Origin: JARRQB01 sp965368585
Lineage (GTDB): Bacteria; Pseudomonadota; Gammaproteobacteria; Chromatiales; Chromatiaceae
Direction: 5' to 3'
Assembly (NCBI GenBank): GCA_965368585.1
Contig: CBDUNM010000164.1
Location: 1 to 10,978, forward strand
Length of the DNA stretch: 10,978 nucleotides
Positions 1 through 6,827 of this stretch are shown piece after piece. The notes below the pieces were generated by a model that saw only the letters and a list, made by a program, of their open reading frames with translations, had not been told where the DNA came from and ran no database searches. The first letter of the stretch is position 1. Each line of letters starts with the position of its first letter. Made by a program: the position numbers and the translations under genes.

Positions 1-137
1 CGGTCGTACGCCACGTCCTTGCCCAGCTTGATCGTCTCGGCATCGGCGGCTCGAGCGAGTTGGGTGGTCAAACCGGTACCGGTCAACAGCACGGCCGCTG
101 CCGCCGCCTGGACGACCAATTGCGTCGTTTTAACCAT
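1..137 (-). CDS. soxX: Probable SoxX-type sulfur-oxidation cytochrome c, N-terminal part only
   Basis: Only the first 45 codons lie in the window; the gene runs off the left edge. The ATG (complement of 135-137) is preceded by a perfect AGGAGG (complement of 145-150) at 7 bases, so the start is well supported. The peptide begins MVKTTQ, continues with a hydrophobic Ala/Leu/Val stretch (about residues 8-24) and an Ala-Arg-Ala export cleavage site near residue 31, so the product is probably periplasmic. The mature start reads ADAETIKLGKDVAYDR. This resembles, from memory, the stretch just before the CxxCH haem motif in SoxX proteins of purple sulfur bacteria. SoxX pairs with SoxA as the haem protein that loads thiosulfate onto SoxYZ. 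The haem motif itself lies outside the window, so the identity is a hypothesis; another exported small cytochrome or an unrelated periplasmic protein remains possible. That it encodes an exported protein is much surer. Confidence 0.5.
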   Translation of the reverse strand, partial: MVKTTQLVVQAAAAAVLLTGTGLTTQLARAADAETIKLGKDVAYD

Positions 138-280
138 TCAATTTCCTCCTGCCGTCAACTATTTCGCATCGGGTACAACGGGCGGGTTCTTTTCACTGTC
201 GTGCGTATCCGCGCGGCCTCTGCCCCTTTGGTGCCGGGTGGGTCGGAACCCGCGCCCTTCGAATTCGCGGATCGCTCGGT

Positions 281-352
281 AGGATAGACAACGTTGACTT
301 ATTCGCAACCCTTTAAGCAGCCCGATATAAAAATAATTAACAGTTGATACAA
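281..352 (-). promoter_or_regulatory. Candidate sigma70 promoters for the left-edge cytochrome gene
   Basis: The 232 bases between the protease stop and the cytochrome start hold an AT-rich patch on the minus strand. Two sigma70-like pairs can be read there: TTGCGA (complement of 303-308), 16 bases, TATCCT (complement of 281-286); and TTGTAT (complement of 347-352), 17 bases, TATATC (complement of 324-329). Both are partial matches. The leader to the ATG would be roughly 135-180 bases. The exact site is unproven. No convincing terminator is visible after the protease gene, so read-through is also possible. Confidence 0.3.
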
Positions 353-369
353 TGGGAAACGCCGTTCCG

Positions 370-1845
370 TCATTTTTTGTCGCGCTTCTCGAGTTCCTCG
401 AACTCGTCCTTGACCAGCTTAAGCCGCGACTCGAGCCGCGAGCTGGTGTAGAAATCGAGCGTCTTGTCGCGCAAGGCGATCTCGAGCTGCAGTACGGCGG
501 CCTGTAAATCCCCGCGCAAGTAATGGTATTCGGCCAAGTGCTCGTGACCTTCGGTTGTCCGGCCGGTAGATGCGGCGGCACGCGCCAGCAATTCGTAGAT
601 CCGCGCGTCAGTCTGTCGCAACTGTAGCTGGTTGCGCAACAATCCGTAAGCTTCGGCCGCGTCGTTTTCCGCCAGTAGGAAATCCGCCAGCGTCAAGGTC
701 AGCGAGTAGTTGGTGGGGAACAGGCTCAGAGCGTCGCGCAACGCTTGCAGGCCTTGGCCCGTATTGCCCGCTTGGCGGTGCAGGCGGGCGCTGACGATGA
801 TGAGTTCCGAAAGCGTGGGGTACTTCCGCAACAGGATGTTGATTTGACGACGCGCCTCCCCCAGACGCTCGTTGCGCATCAAAGCCAAAACATAGCCGAA
901 GCGCTCGGCATCCTCGTCGCGGTAGCGTCCCTCCTCAAGCGATTTTTCGAACTGCAGCAGCGCTTCGCGCGGATTGGCGATCTGTCTTTCGCGCAATGCG
1001 GCGCGCAACATGTGGAAGCGGACGTTTTCGACCCGCTGCTTGATGGGATAGCGCTCGGCCCGGCCCTGCGAGTCGGCGATGCGATTGCTGGTCACCGGGT
1101 GCGTGCGCAGATACTCGGGAATCTTGCTGCCTTCGCCGCGATTGGCACGTCCCAGTCGCTGGAAAAAACTGGCCATGGCGCGCGGCTCGAAATCGGATTC
1201 CGCCATGATCCCGATGCCGACCCGATCGGCCTCATGCTCGTTGGCGCGGGTGAAGTTGATCTGCTGTTGGATCAGGCCGGCCTGCCCGGCGGTCGCGGCC
1301 GCAATGCCGGCGTCGCCCCCGACGGTCGCCCCCAGCACGACGGCGGCCAGCAGTATTGCGGCCTGCGGCAGACTCAGGCTCGAGGCCGCCTGCCAGGTGC
1401 GCCGTAAGTGCGCCTGGGTCACGTGCGCGATTTCGTGGGCCAGCACCGCCGCCAGCTCGCTTTCGGTTTGCGCGGTCAGCACCAGACCGGTGTAGACGCC
1501 GATGTAACCCGCGGGTCCGGCGAAGGCGTTGATCTGCGGATTGTCGATCAGGAAAAAGGTGTAACTGCCCGCGGCGGCGTCGCTGTTGCCGGCCAACGAG
1601 CGTCCGAGATCCTGCAGATAGTCCACCAGCAAGGGGTCTTCGACGACCTTCTCGCTGGCCCGGATGCCGCGCATGAAGGCCTTGCCGAGCCGGCGCTCTT
1701 CGGCAGGGGTCATCAGGTTGCCGGATATATCGCCAATCTCCGGCAGCCGTTCCGCAACCGGGGCCTGGCCGAATACCGGACCGAACGCGAGGGTCAGCGT
1801 CAGCAGGGTGGCTACACAGCGGTTGGCGGTGACTGAATGAGGCAT
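370..1845 (-). CDS. bepA: BepA-like periplasmic M48 metalloprotease with C-terminal TPR repeats
   Basis: The 491-residue product starts MPHSVTANR, with a hydrophobic signal segment (about 11-25) ending near FGQA, so it should be periplasmic. The zinc peptidase motif HEIAH is at residues 137-141, with the third ligand Glu203 in NEHEADR; this spacing matches the M48 family and E. coli BepA. A small hydrophobic Ala/Gly-rich stretch lies between them (about 160-190). Residues from about 255 to the end are helical, with Leu/Ala-spaced TPR-like repeats and a lysine-rich tail. BepA degrades or assists stalled outer-membrane proteins such as LptD. Length is close to the usual BepA (about 487). The ATG at 1845 is chosen over the much longer open frame because it directly precedes the signal peptide; its ribosome site (ACAGG) is weak. 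It lies 56 bases after the VWA gene on the same strand and may be co-transcribed with it. Confidence 0.88.
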   Translation of the reverse strand: MPHSVTANRCVATLLTLTLAFGPVFGQAPVAERLPEIGDISGNLMTPAEERRLGKAFMRGIRASEKVVEDPLLVDYLQDLGRSLAGNSDAAAGSYTFFLIDNPQINAFAGPAGYIGVYTGLVLTAQTESELAAVLAHEIAHVTQAHLRRTWQAASSLSLPQAAILLAAVVLGATVGGDAGIAAATAGQAGLIQQQINFTRANEHEADRVGIGIMAESDFEPRAMASFFQRLGRANRGEGSKIPEYLRTHPVTSNRIADSQGRAERYPIKQRVENVRFHMLRAALRERQIANPREALLQFEKSLEEGRYRDEDAERFGYVLALMRNERLGEARRQINILLRKYPTLSELIIVSARLHRQAGNTGQGLQALRDALSLFPTNYSLTLTLADFLLAENDAAEAYGLLRNQLQLRQTDARIYELLARAAASTGRTTEGHEHLAEYHYLRGDLQAAVLQLEIALRDKTLDFYTSSRLESRLKLVKDEFEELEKRDKK

Positions 1846-1901
1846 CGACCTGTCTACGGTTAGGGTTGGCGACCGGCGCAGTTTCGGTTCAGGGAGCGCG
1901 T

Positions 1902-3251
1902 TCAATTCAACTGGACACGTTGTCCCCAGGGGATGGTTTCCTTGCCCTTGACCAGCCAGAGTACCGGAAAGTTCGGCTCGTTTGCAGGAAACGGACCCTC
2001 TGCGTCGGTAAAATAGACCAGCATATCCGGCCGGACGCCGGCACGGTCCACCCAGTCGAACACCGGGCGAAAGTCCGTGCCACCGCCGCCAGCCAGGGTT
2101 TCCGGCAGCTTGATCTCGTCCCAGGGTTCGTAGATCCACGGCGCGCCTTCGACAATCTTTGCGTCGCAGGCAAGCAGGGTCACGCGGGCGCGAATTTGTC
2201 CCTTGATGGCGCTGATCTCGGACAGAAACTCGTCGATTTCGGCGGGTTTGATCGAACCCGAGGTGTCGACCGCGACCACCAGATCGATTTGCGAGCTGCG
2301 CAATGACGGTCGAATGGCGTCACCCTCACGCCGCGACGGCCGCATGAAACTGAAATCGTCGCGCGCCGACGCCGTTACGTAACGCGCCACCAGCATGCGC
2401 CAGGGCAACTGGGGTTGCAGCAGATGGCCGATGATGCGCGCCAGGCTGTCGCCGATCTTGCCGGCCTGCAGCGCCTGCTGGGCCGCGCCGGCCAAGCGTT
2501 GCTGCCATTGCACCTGCAGGGTCTCCCGTTCGTCGGGGGTCAGCGGTGTGGGTGCATCGGCCAGCACCTGATGGGTGTGGGTGGACGGTTCGTCGTTGTC
2601 TTGCGGTTGCATCTGCGCCGGTGTTGCCGCGCCTGGGTCTGCCTCCTGCGGTTTGGGTTGCGGTTCGCCTTGCGCGCGATCCTGGTCCCGGTCCTGAATC
2701 AGGTCGCCCGACGGTTGCGGTTCGTCCGGTCGGGTCTTGTCACTGTGTTGCGGCGGACGGGATCGGTCGTTGCCCGTCCCGACGTGCTGTTCCTGATCGT
2801 AGACATGCTGATCCAGGGTCTGCATGTCGGTGCTCTCGTCGATGAGCGGATAGATTTCTTCGGCAGTCATACCCTTATAGGCGTCGAGCACTCGAGCATC
2901 GGGCGGCGGCGTCAGGCCGTCCTCCAGCAGCAGCGGGTTGATGGCGAAGTCACAGGCGAGATCCCAGCGCCGTTTGACCCGATGTGTGCGGCGCGCGAAA
3001 TGCGACAGTGCGCAATGCAGCGCCTCATGACTGAGCATGAACTGGGCCTGGCTGGTGCTCAGGCTGTCAATGTATTCGGGGTTGTAGTAGAAAGACCGCG
3101 CATCGGTGGCGGTGGTCGGGCACCAGTGGCTCTTGGCCGCCACCAGCGGCAGGCGCAGCACCAACGCTCCGAGAAAGGGTTTGTCGAGAATCAGCTTGGT
3201 GCGTGCCGCGGCCAGTTTGGCCTCGGCGGCGTCCATATCGGGTGCTTTCAA
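1902..3251 (-). CDS. VWA-domain protein with metallopeptidase-like N-domain (DUF2201/COG3864 type)
   Basis: This 449-residue cytoplasmic protein has no signal peptide. The N-terminal domain carries HEALH at residues 75-79 and WDLACD at 96-101, whose Asp101 could complete a metal site as in putative metallopeptidases of this family. Residues about 150-235 are a low-complexity Asp/Gln/Pro-rich linker. The C-terminal VWA domain shows a complete MIDAS: DTSGS at 329-333, Thr392 in GGGGTDF, and Asp416 in FTDAEG. The start is a TTG; an AAGG that overlaps the stop codon of the upstream AAA+ gene lies 10 bases before it, suggesting translational coupling. A downstream ATG at 3236 is the alternative and would remove five residues. 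Known MoxR/VWA pairs such as RavA-ViaA, CbbQ-CbbO and NorQ-NorD remodel or activate metal-containing enzymes, so a co-chaperone role is likely by analogy. Peptidase activity is unproven. Confidence 0.85.
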   Translation of the reverse strand: MKAPDMDAAEAKLAAARTKLILDKPFLGALVLRLPLVAAKSHWCPTTATDARSFYYNPEYIDSLSTSQAQFMLSHEALHCALSHFARRTHRVKRRWDLACDFAINPLLLEDGLTPPPDARVLDAYKGMTAEEIYPLIDESTDMQTLDQHVYDQEQHVGTGNDRSRPPQHSDKTRPDEPQPSGDLIQDRDQDRAQGEPQPKPQEADPGAATPAQMQPQDNDEPSTHTHQVLADAPTPLTPDERETLQVQWQQRLAGAAQQALQAGKIGDSLARIIGHLLQPQLPWRMLVARYVTASARDDFSFMRPSRREGDAIRPSLRSSQIDLVVAVDTSGSIKPAEIDEFLSEISAIKGQIRARVTLLACDAKIVEGAPWIYEPWDEIKLPETLAGGGGTDFRPVFDWVDRAGVRPDMLVYFTDAEGPFPANEPNFPVLWLVKGKETIPWGQRVQLN

Positions 3252-3263
3252 GGGACGTTTACC

Positions 3264-4304
3264 TTAGTCGAGCATGATGGGTGCGACATCTTTCGCCCAC
3301 TCCTGAAATTGCGGGACCTGAAACATGACCTCACCCACCGCCTTGTACAGGTCGAAGACCAGTGTCACGCCCATCTCCCGCTGCGGGAAGCGCTTTGCGA
3401 ACGTGAGCATATGGCCGCACACGGCTGGAAAATCCGGTTCTTTTTGCGCCTTGATCGCGCGCCCGATCAGCGCCGCCACCACCGCGTACTGCAGATCAAT
3501 CTCGTCCGGCACGGGCACGTCGTTGCCGGCGACGATCTCGTCCAGGTCCGGCATTTTGTCCAGACTGGTCACGAAGGCGTTGAGTTCGACGCCCGCGGCG
3601 GGCCCGACACAGCCCTGCAGCGCTCCTTGCATCAGTTCCGGGTGATCGCTGAACTTCTGCAGGCAACGATGGGCGAATTCCCAGGAGCGGGGGGAGGGGA
3701 AGGCGACCGGGTTGTGCGCGGGGTCGAAATCGAACAACAGCTCGGGGCGAAAGCGTAGAAAGCCGATCACCCGCTCGTCTATCCCGTTGGCATACGCCCA
3801 CGCGACCCAGTCATCCAAATGCGTGTCGACTTCGAAATGCGAAAAGCGGTTGGCCAATGGCGCGGGCATGGTGTAGGTCACCCCCCGGTCGCCCTGCCGG
3901 TTGCCGGCGGCGAAGATCGCCCAGCCGGAGGGGACCTGGTACTCGCCCAGGCGTCGATCCAGAATGAGCTGATAGGCCGCTGCCGAGACGCTGGGTGGCG
4001 CCGAGGTGATTTCGTCGAGAAACAAGATGCCTTCAGCGCCGTGGCGCTCCGAGTCGGGCAAGATTGCCGGGATGGCCCAGTCTACCTTGTTGTCGACGCG
4101 AAACGGGATACCCCTGAGATCACTGGGTTCCATCTGCGACAGACGGATATCGATGACCCGCACCCGATGGCGCAGCGCGGTCTGGCGTACCATGTCGGAT
4201 TTGCCCACCCCGGGAGGGCCCCACAACATGACAGGTGTGTGATGTCCAGCTCGGGTGCTGGTGAACTCTCTGTCGAGAATGGTCAGTAGTTGGGCCGGTC
4301 GCAT
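3264..4304 (-). CDS. MoxR-family AAA+ ATPase
   Basis: The 346-residue product is a single-domain cytoplasmic AAA+ ATPase. Walker A is GPPGVGKS (residues 29-36), Walker B is ILFLDE (93-98), the sensor-1 region is FAAGN with Asn135, and Arg153 in LANRF is a candidate arginine finger. Length and motif spacing fit MoxR proteins. These form hexameric rings and work with a VWA partner to remodel a client protein; the partner is the adjacent gene, which starts 12 bases after this stop (TAA). The ATG at 4304 follows an AAGGAA at 12 bases, rather far but the best in the region. No sequence feature identifies the client. The subfamily cannot be assigned without a tree, and CbbQ, NorQ and RavA are not specifically supported. 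Confidence 0.9.
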   Translation of the reverse strand: MRPAQLLTILDREFTSTRAGHHTPVMLWGPPGVGKSDMVRQTALRHRVRVIDIRLSQMEPSDLRGIPFRVDNKVDWAIPAILPDSERHGAEGILFLDEITSAPPSVSAAAYQLILDRRLGEYQVPSGWAIFAAGNRQGDRGVTYTMPAPLANRFSHFEVDTHLDDWVAWAYANGIDERVIGFLRFRPELLFDFDPAHNPVAFPSPRSWEFAHRCLQKFSDHPELMQGALQGCVGPAAGVELNAFVTSLDKMPDLDEIVAGNDVPVPDEIDLQYAVVAALIGRAIKAQKEPDFPAVCGHMLTFAKRFPQREMGVTLVFDLYKAVGEVMFQVPQFQEWAKDVAPIMLD

Positions 4305-4417
4305 AGGTTTGCCGATTTCCTTGTTGAGGGCGAGAGAATGTCGAGCGGGCAGATAAAGATCAACCCCGCATGCTGATTGGGAATGATTGTGCCCTCTTCG
4401 TAACGCGGATTTAAGAG

Positions 4418-4447
4418 TTGTCAGACTTCAGTAAAACAGATTATTCT
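4418..4447 (+). promoter_or_regulatory. Candidate sigma70 promoter for the 65-residue acidic protein
   Basis: TTGTCA (4418-4423; five of six matches to the -35 box) is followed after 18 bases by TATTCT (4442-4447; four of six). Transcription would begin near 4454 and give a leader of about 140 bases that contains the hairpin at 4503-4528. The rest of the 289-base region between the divergent genes starting at 4304 and 4594 must also hold the promoter for the AAA+ gene, but I could not find a convincing one on the minus strand. Confidence 0.4.
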
Positions 4448-4502
4448 AATGCAAGCCAAGCGTTGAACTCACTAACAACTTATCAATCGTTCGGCGCAAA
4501 GA

Positions 4503-4528
4503 CCGCAAAAACCTTGTGTTTCTTGCGG
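4503..4528 (+). other. Leader hairpin upstream of the 65-residue gene
   Basis: CCGCAA (4503-4508) pairs with TTGCGG (4523-4528). Inside it AAAC pairs with GTTT around the loop CTTGT, leaving one unpaired C bulge. This makes ten base pairs. No T-run follows, so it is not an intrinsic terminator in this direction. It lies 65 bases before the start codon. It may be a leader structure or a protein-binding site; chance cannot be excluded. Confidence 0.4.
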
Positions 4529-4593
4529 GTAGATATCAAGTCGTGTCAGTATGGCCGGCTTGGCTTTGTGGGAATTCCAATCGGAGACCGGAT

Positions 4594-4791
4594 ATGAATC
4601 AGACATACTATGACGCCGTGACCAAAATGGAAGAGTTGGGTGTCGACGAAGAATACATTCAGGGCTGGCAGGCAGGGTTTCTGCAGAATCCGAAGCGCGA
4701 GGAGCAGCGTGTAACCGAAGCTTACGAGGCGGGTTACGGTGACGGTGAAGAGAAAAGCACCGAGAATTTCGCCAATTGGGCCAAAGGCTGA
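4594..4791 (+). CDS. Small acidic protein, unrecognised
   Basis: The 65-residue product is strongly acidic (14 Asp/Glu against 6 Lys/Arg), soluble, and has no signal or membrane segment. The ATG at 4594 follows GGAG (4583-4586) at 7 bases; the frame is open back to 4516, but that earlier ATG has no ribosome site and adds an unlikely peptide. Two short related stretches are visible, GWQAGF (residues 24-29) and YEAGYGDG (44-51), in a pattern of aromatic residues and glycines. This is loosely reminiscent of small ribosome-binding proteins such as Rmf, but the similarity is too short to assign. The gene stands alone, with its own candidate promoter and a perfect terminator 33 bases after the stop, so it is probably expressed as a short monocistronic mRNA. 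Coding looks real because of the ribosome site and terminator; the function is unknown. Confidence 0.75.
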   Translation: MNQTYYDAVTKMEELGVDEEYIQGWQAGFLQNPKREEQRVTEAYEAGYGDGEEKSTENFANWAKG

Positions 4792-4824
4792 ACACCAGCG
4801 TCTTTAGCTGTCGATTGGACCAGG

Positions 4825-4849
4825 AAAGGCGGGTGATCCCCGCCTTTTT
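4825..4849 (+). terminator. Rho-independent terminator of the 65-residue gene
   Basis: AAAGGCGGG (4825-4833) pairs perfectly with CCCGCCTTT (4839-4847) around the five-base loop TGATC. The downstream arm ends in a TTTTT run (4845-4849). The stem is nine base pairs. On the minus strand the hairpin is followed only by TTTCC, so it mainly stops plus-strand transcription. Confidence 0.9.
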
Positions 4850-4983
4850 GGTGTGCGGTCCCGAATGCCCGCGGTGCTCCATCAACTATCATCTGGCCCG
4901 TTGAACGGCGGACTGGGCCAGGAACGTCCGTTGTGCACGCCGTTGCCCCGCGATCATGCCGCGCCACCGGCGTTACGGTGCAC

Positions 4984-5601
4984 CTAACCGAACAGATCAT
5001 CCAGCGCGCGACGGACCTGCCGGTCCACATCGTACCCATCTTTGTCCATCACCTGATCGATGACCCAGCGATTGGCGTGCGATTCGCCCATCACCCGTTG
5101 GACCTCGAATCCGAGATGCCGCATGAACGGATACGAAGGACCATCGTCGTCGTAGGTGAATTCCGCGTATTCCGCGCCCCGCGCGTTCAAGCGACTGACG
5201 AACGACTGAACATGGTCGCCCGGGCCGAACAGGTCCATGCTGTTGTCCTGAACATGTTTCGCCATGGCCTTGGCAGTTGCGACGATCAGCGCCCGGCGTT
5301 GCTCGTCGTCCAAGCCTATCCGGTCTCTCGCCAGCCGGTCCACCAACTGGAGTTGGAACACCAGGTACTCGATGATCACGTCCATCCGCTGGCGGTCATC
5401 CTGATATTCGAAATCCTGGCCGTGTAGATTGATCGCCTTGTCTTTGGCGATGCGCCAGGTGATATAGCCGATCGCCCCGGCGATTTCGTCGAGCGAACGT
5501 TCCGCCGCGTCATCGTGCCAGCGGCTTTTGATTCTGAGCGCCACCGAGAATGCCTCCCTTGTCAAGGATTCGGGAACCTTAGGAATTTCCCGGTTGGTCA
5601 T
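4984..5601 (-). CDS. Conserved-looking helical protein, unrecognised
   Basis: The 205-residue product has no signal peptide or membrane segment and looks almost wholly helical, with many Arg, Asp, Gln and Ala residues. I recognise no catalytic motif. Notable stretches are the region HGQDFEYQDDRQRMD (about residues 60-74), a Leu/Ile/Val-rich helix after it (75-90), and an acidic DDDGPSY segment (151-157). The ATG at 5601 has only a weak AAGTGA ahead of it, but it begins a smooth reading frame, and a TAAAAT box lies about 50 bases upstream on the minus strand. It is divergent from the 348-residue gene, with a 109-base shared intergenic region, so the two may share control. No clear terminator follows; a five-base-pair hairpin at 4965-4980 lacks a T-run. 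Coding is likely from length and regular composition; the function is not known. Confidence 0.75.
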   Translation of the reverse strand: MTNREIPKVPESLTREAFSVALRIKSRWHDDAAERSLDEIAGAIGYITWRIAKDKAINLHGQDFEYQDDRQRMDVIIEYLVFQLQLVDRLARDRIGLDDEQRRALIVATAKAMAKHVQDNSMDLFGPGDHVQSFVSRLNARGAEYAEFTYDDDGPSYPFMRHLGFEVQRVMGESHANRWVIDQVMDKDGYDVDRQVRRALDDLFG

Positions 5602-5622
5602 TCACTTGAGGGCGTGATAGTT

Positions 5623-5651
5623 TTGACCGGGAAAAGACTTAGCATTTTACT
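5623..5651 (+). promoter_or_regulatory. Candidate promoter for the 348-residue gene
   Basis: TTGACC (5623-5628; five of six matches) is followed after 17 bases by TTTACT (5646-5651; four of six, but lacking the key A at position 2). It sits in the 109-base divergent region. A TAAAAT box on the opposite strand (complement of 5648-5653) overlaps it and could serve the 205-residue gene, which would make the two promoters face each other. Confidence 0.35.
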
Positions 5652-5710
5652 CGGAAAAACGCGGGCATGCATCCGCAACCGGCGGACCGGGTTCGGGAGG
5701 GTCCAGCATC

Positions 5711-6757
5711 ATGACGGCAGTCGTCGAACAGATCAGTCGGGCGGTACAGCACAATTGCGACGTCGCCGACGCACGGCATGGCGGTGATCTTGGGATGTGT
5801 ACGTACCTGATGCGCATGCGCGAGTACTTTCGCTGGGAAAAAAGCCTCGGTTTCAGGGCGCAGATCGCCAAGGAGGAGGTCGGACCCTGGTTGATGGAGC
5901 GCGAGGCCCGGTGGGCCGATTTGTCACAAGCCGATTACGACGATGTTGCGGTGGACGATCGGATTTTCGACCCGTTTGACATCGAGGCGATCAACGCGGC
6001 GCTGGAGCCGCACAACCTGGTCTATAGCGCGGGTTTACTGCACGGTGCAAAACCGCATTTCTTTTTGGCTCATCTGTGGCGCAAGGAATCACAGGTCGAG
6101 GGGTTTGATCTGCGCGTGGCGGATACCGAACTCGCGCGCGGACTGAGTGCACCGCCGGCCATGACCCGGGGGCGCAGCATCGTACTGCGGCGCGAGGCAA
6201 TGCGGCAGTACATCTGGGAAAAGCTCGAGTCGTGGCGGTGGCGGCGCGCCGGCAATGCCTTTGGCCGCGCATTTGCCTGCTATCCGTTCGAAACCGATCT
6301 GGAGCAGGCGCTCGATCGGATGACGGAGGTCGAACTGACAGCGGCGCGCGAGCACGAGATCGGGGAATTCCTGGTCGGGCAGCGGTTTGGCGAGGCGTGG
6401 AGCGACATGGTGCTGGATGTCGTCGGCACGCCGGCGGAATTGATGGCGCACGCGGTACGCGATCACATCGCGGACTGCACCCGGACCCTGCCACTACTGC
6501 TGGAACAGCAGCACACTGCGTCTATTCACTTTTTTGCCGGCAATCTGTCCGCGATGCGCCGCGAGATATTTCCCGGTCTGCACCAGGCCTATGAGGAATG
6601 GCGGCACGACGAGGATTTCGAGGCGTTGAGTTCGATCGCCGAACTGGGACGCCGGCACTGGTCGGGCGTCGCCCGGGAAATGTTGGAACTGCATGCAACT
6701 TACGGCGCAGCCGCGAGCGCCCCAGTGGAGCAGCTGGTGGCCGCTAACCGACTGTGA
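5711..6757 (+). CDS. Conserved protein of unknown function (Sfum_1244-like)
   Basis: The 348-residue product has no signal peptide or membrane segment and is rich in Arg, Glu, Ala and Trp, so it should be cytoplasmic and helical. The N-terminus carries a dense polar motif, QHNCDVADARHGGD (residues 13-26), followed by Cys30 and an aromatic REYFRWEK helix. Other possible metal-binding or acid-base residues are His111 and His116 in LLHGAKPHFF, the EHE triplet (214-216), and DHIADC (251-256). From memory the N-terminal motif resembles the Sfum_1244 family of conserved unknowns in sulfur- and sulfate-metabolising bacteria; this needs a search. The ATG follows GGAGG (5696-5700) at 10 bases. It is the first of three plus-strand genes; a 70-base gap with a candidate promoter separates it from the dioxygenase, so coupling to it is possible but not certain. 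Confidence 0.8.
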   Translation: MTAVVEQISRAVQHNCDVADARHGGDLGMCTYLMRMREYFRWEKSLGFRAQIAKEEVGPWLMEREARWADLSQADYDDVAVDDRIFDPFDIEAINAALEPHNLVYSAGLLHGAKPHFFLAHLWRKESQVEGFDLRVADTELARGLSAPPAMTRGRSIVLRREAMRQYIWEKLESWRWRRAGNAFGRAFACYPFETDLEQALDRMTEVELTAAREHEIGEFLVGQRFGEAWSDMVLDVVGTPAELMAHAVRDHIADCTRTLPLLLEQQHTASIHFFAGNLSAMRREIFPGLHQAYEEWRHDEDFEALSSIAELGRRHWSGVAREMLELHATYGAAASAPVEQLVAANRL

Positions 6758-6766
6758 CCGGCCGTT

Positions 6767-6795
6767 TTGCGTATGGCGGCGCATACGGCGATAAT
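6767..6795 (+). promoter_or_regulatory. Candidate promoter with inverted repeat, ahead of the dioxygenase
   Basis: TTGCGT (6767-6772) and GATAAT (6790-6795; five of six matches) are exactly 17 bases apart. The leader to the ATG at 6828 would be about 25-30 bases. A perfect six-base inverted repeat, CGTATG (6770-6775) and CATACG (6782-6787) around GCGGCG, overlaps the -35 box and fills the spacer, the place expected for a repressor operator. It could instead be a weak hairpin after the preceding gene. Confidence 0.4.
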
Positions 6796-6827
6796 TAGCA
6801 TTTCCTAATGTTTTTTGCGAGCGCGCC

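Noticed and set aside
230..262. GGGT/ACCC hairpin as a terminator of the protease gene
   Set aside because: The stem has only four pairs and no T-run follows.
1846..2139. N-terminal extension of the M48 protease frame to 589 residues
   Set aside because: The extension overlaps the VWA gene, lacks a ribosome site and would bury the signal peptide inside the protein.
2415..3758. 447-codon open frame on the plus strand
   Set aside because: It lies antisense across the VWA and AAA+ genes, which have full motifs; its composition (many Arg, Gln, His, Leu) is that of a high-GC shadow frame.
4516..4593. Earlier ATG for the small acidic protein
   Set aside because: It begins inside the leader hairpin and has no ribosome site, while the ATG at 4594 has GGAG at 7 bases.
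4965..4980. CACCG/CGGTG hairpin as a terminator of the 205-residue gene
   Set aside because: The five-pair stem has a six-base loop and no T-run on the minus strand.
6794..6816. ATTAG/CTAAT hairpin followed by a T-run as a terminator of the 348-residue gene
   Set aside because: The stem has only five mostly AT pairs and overlaps a better -10 box; it is too weak to call.
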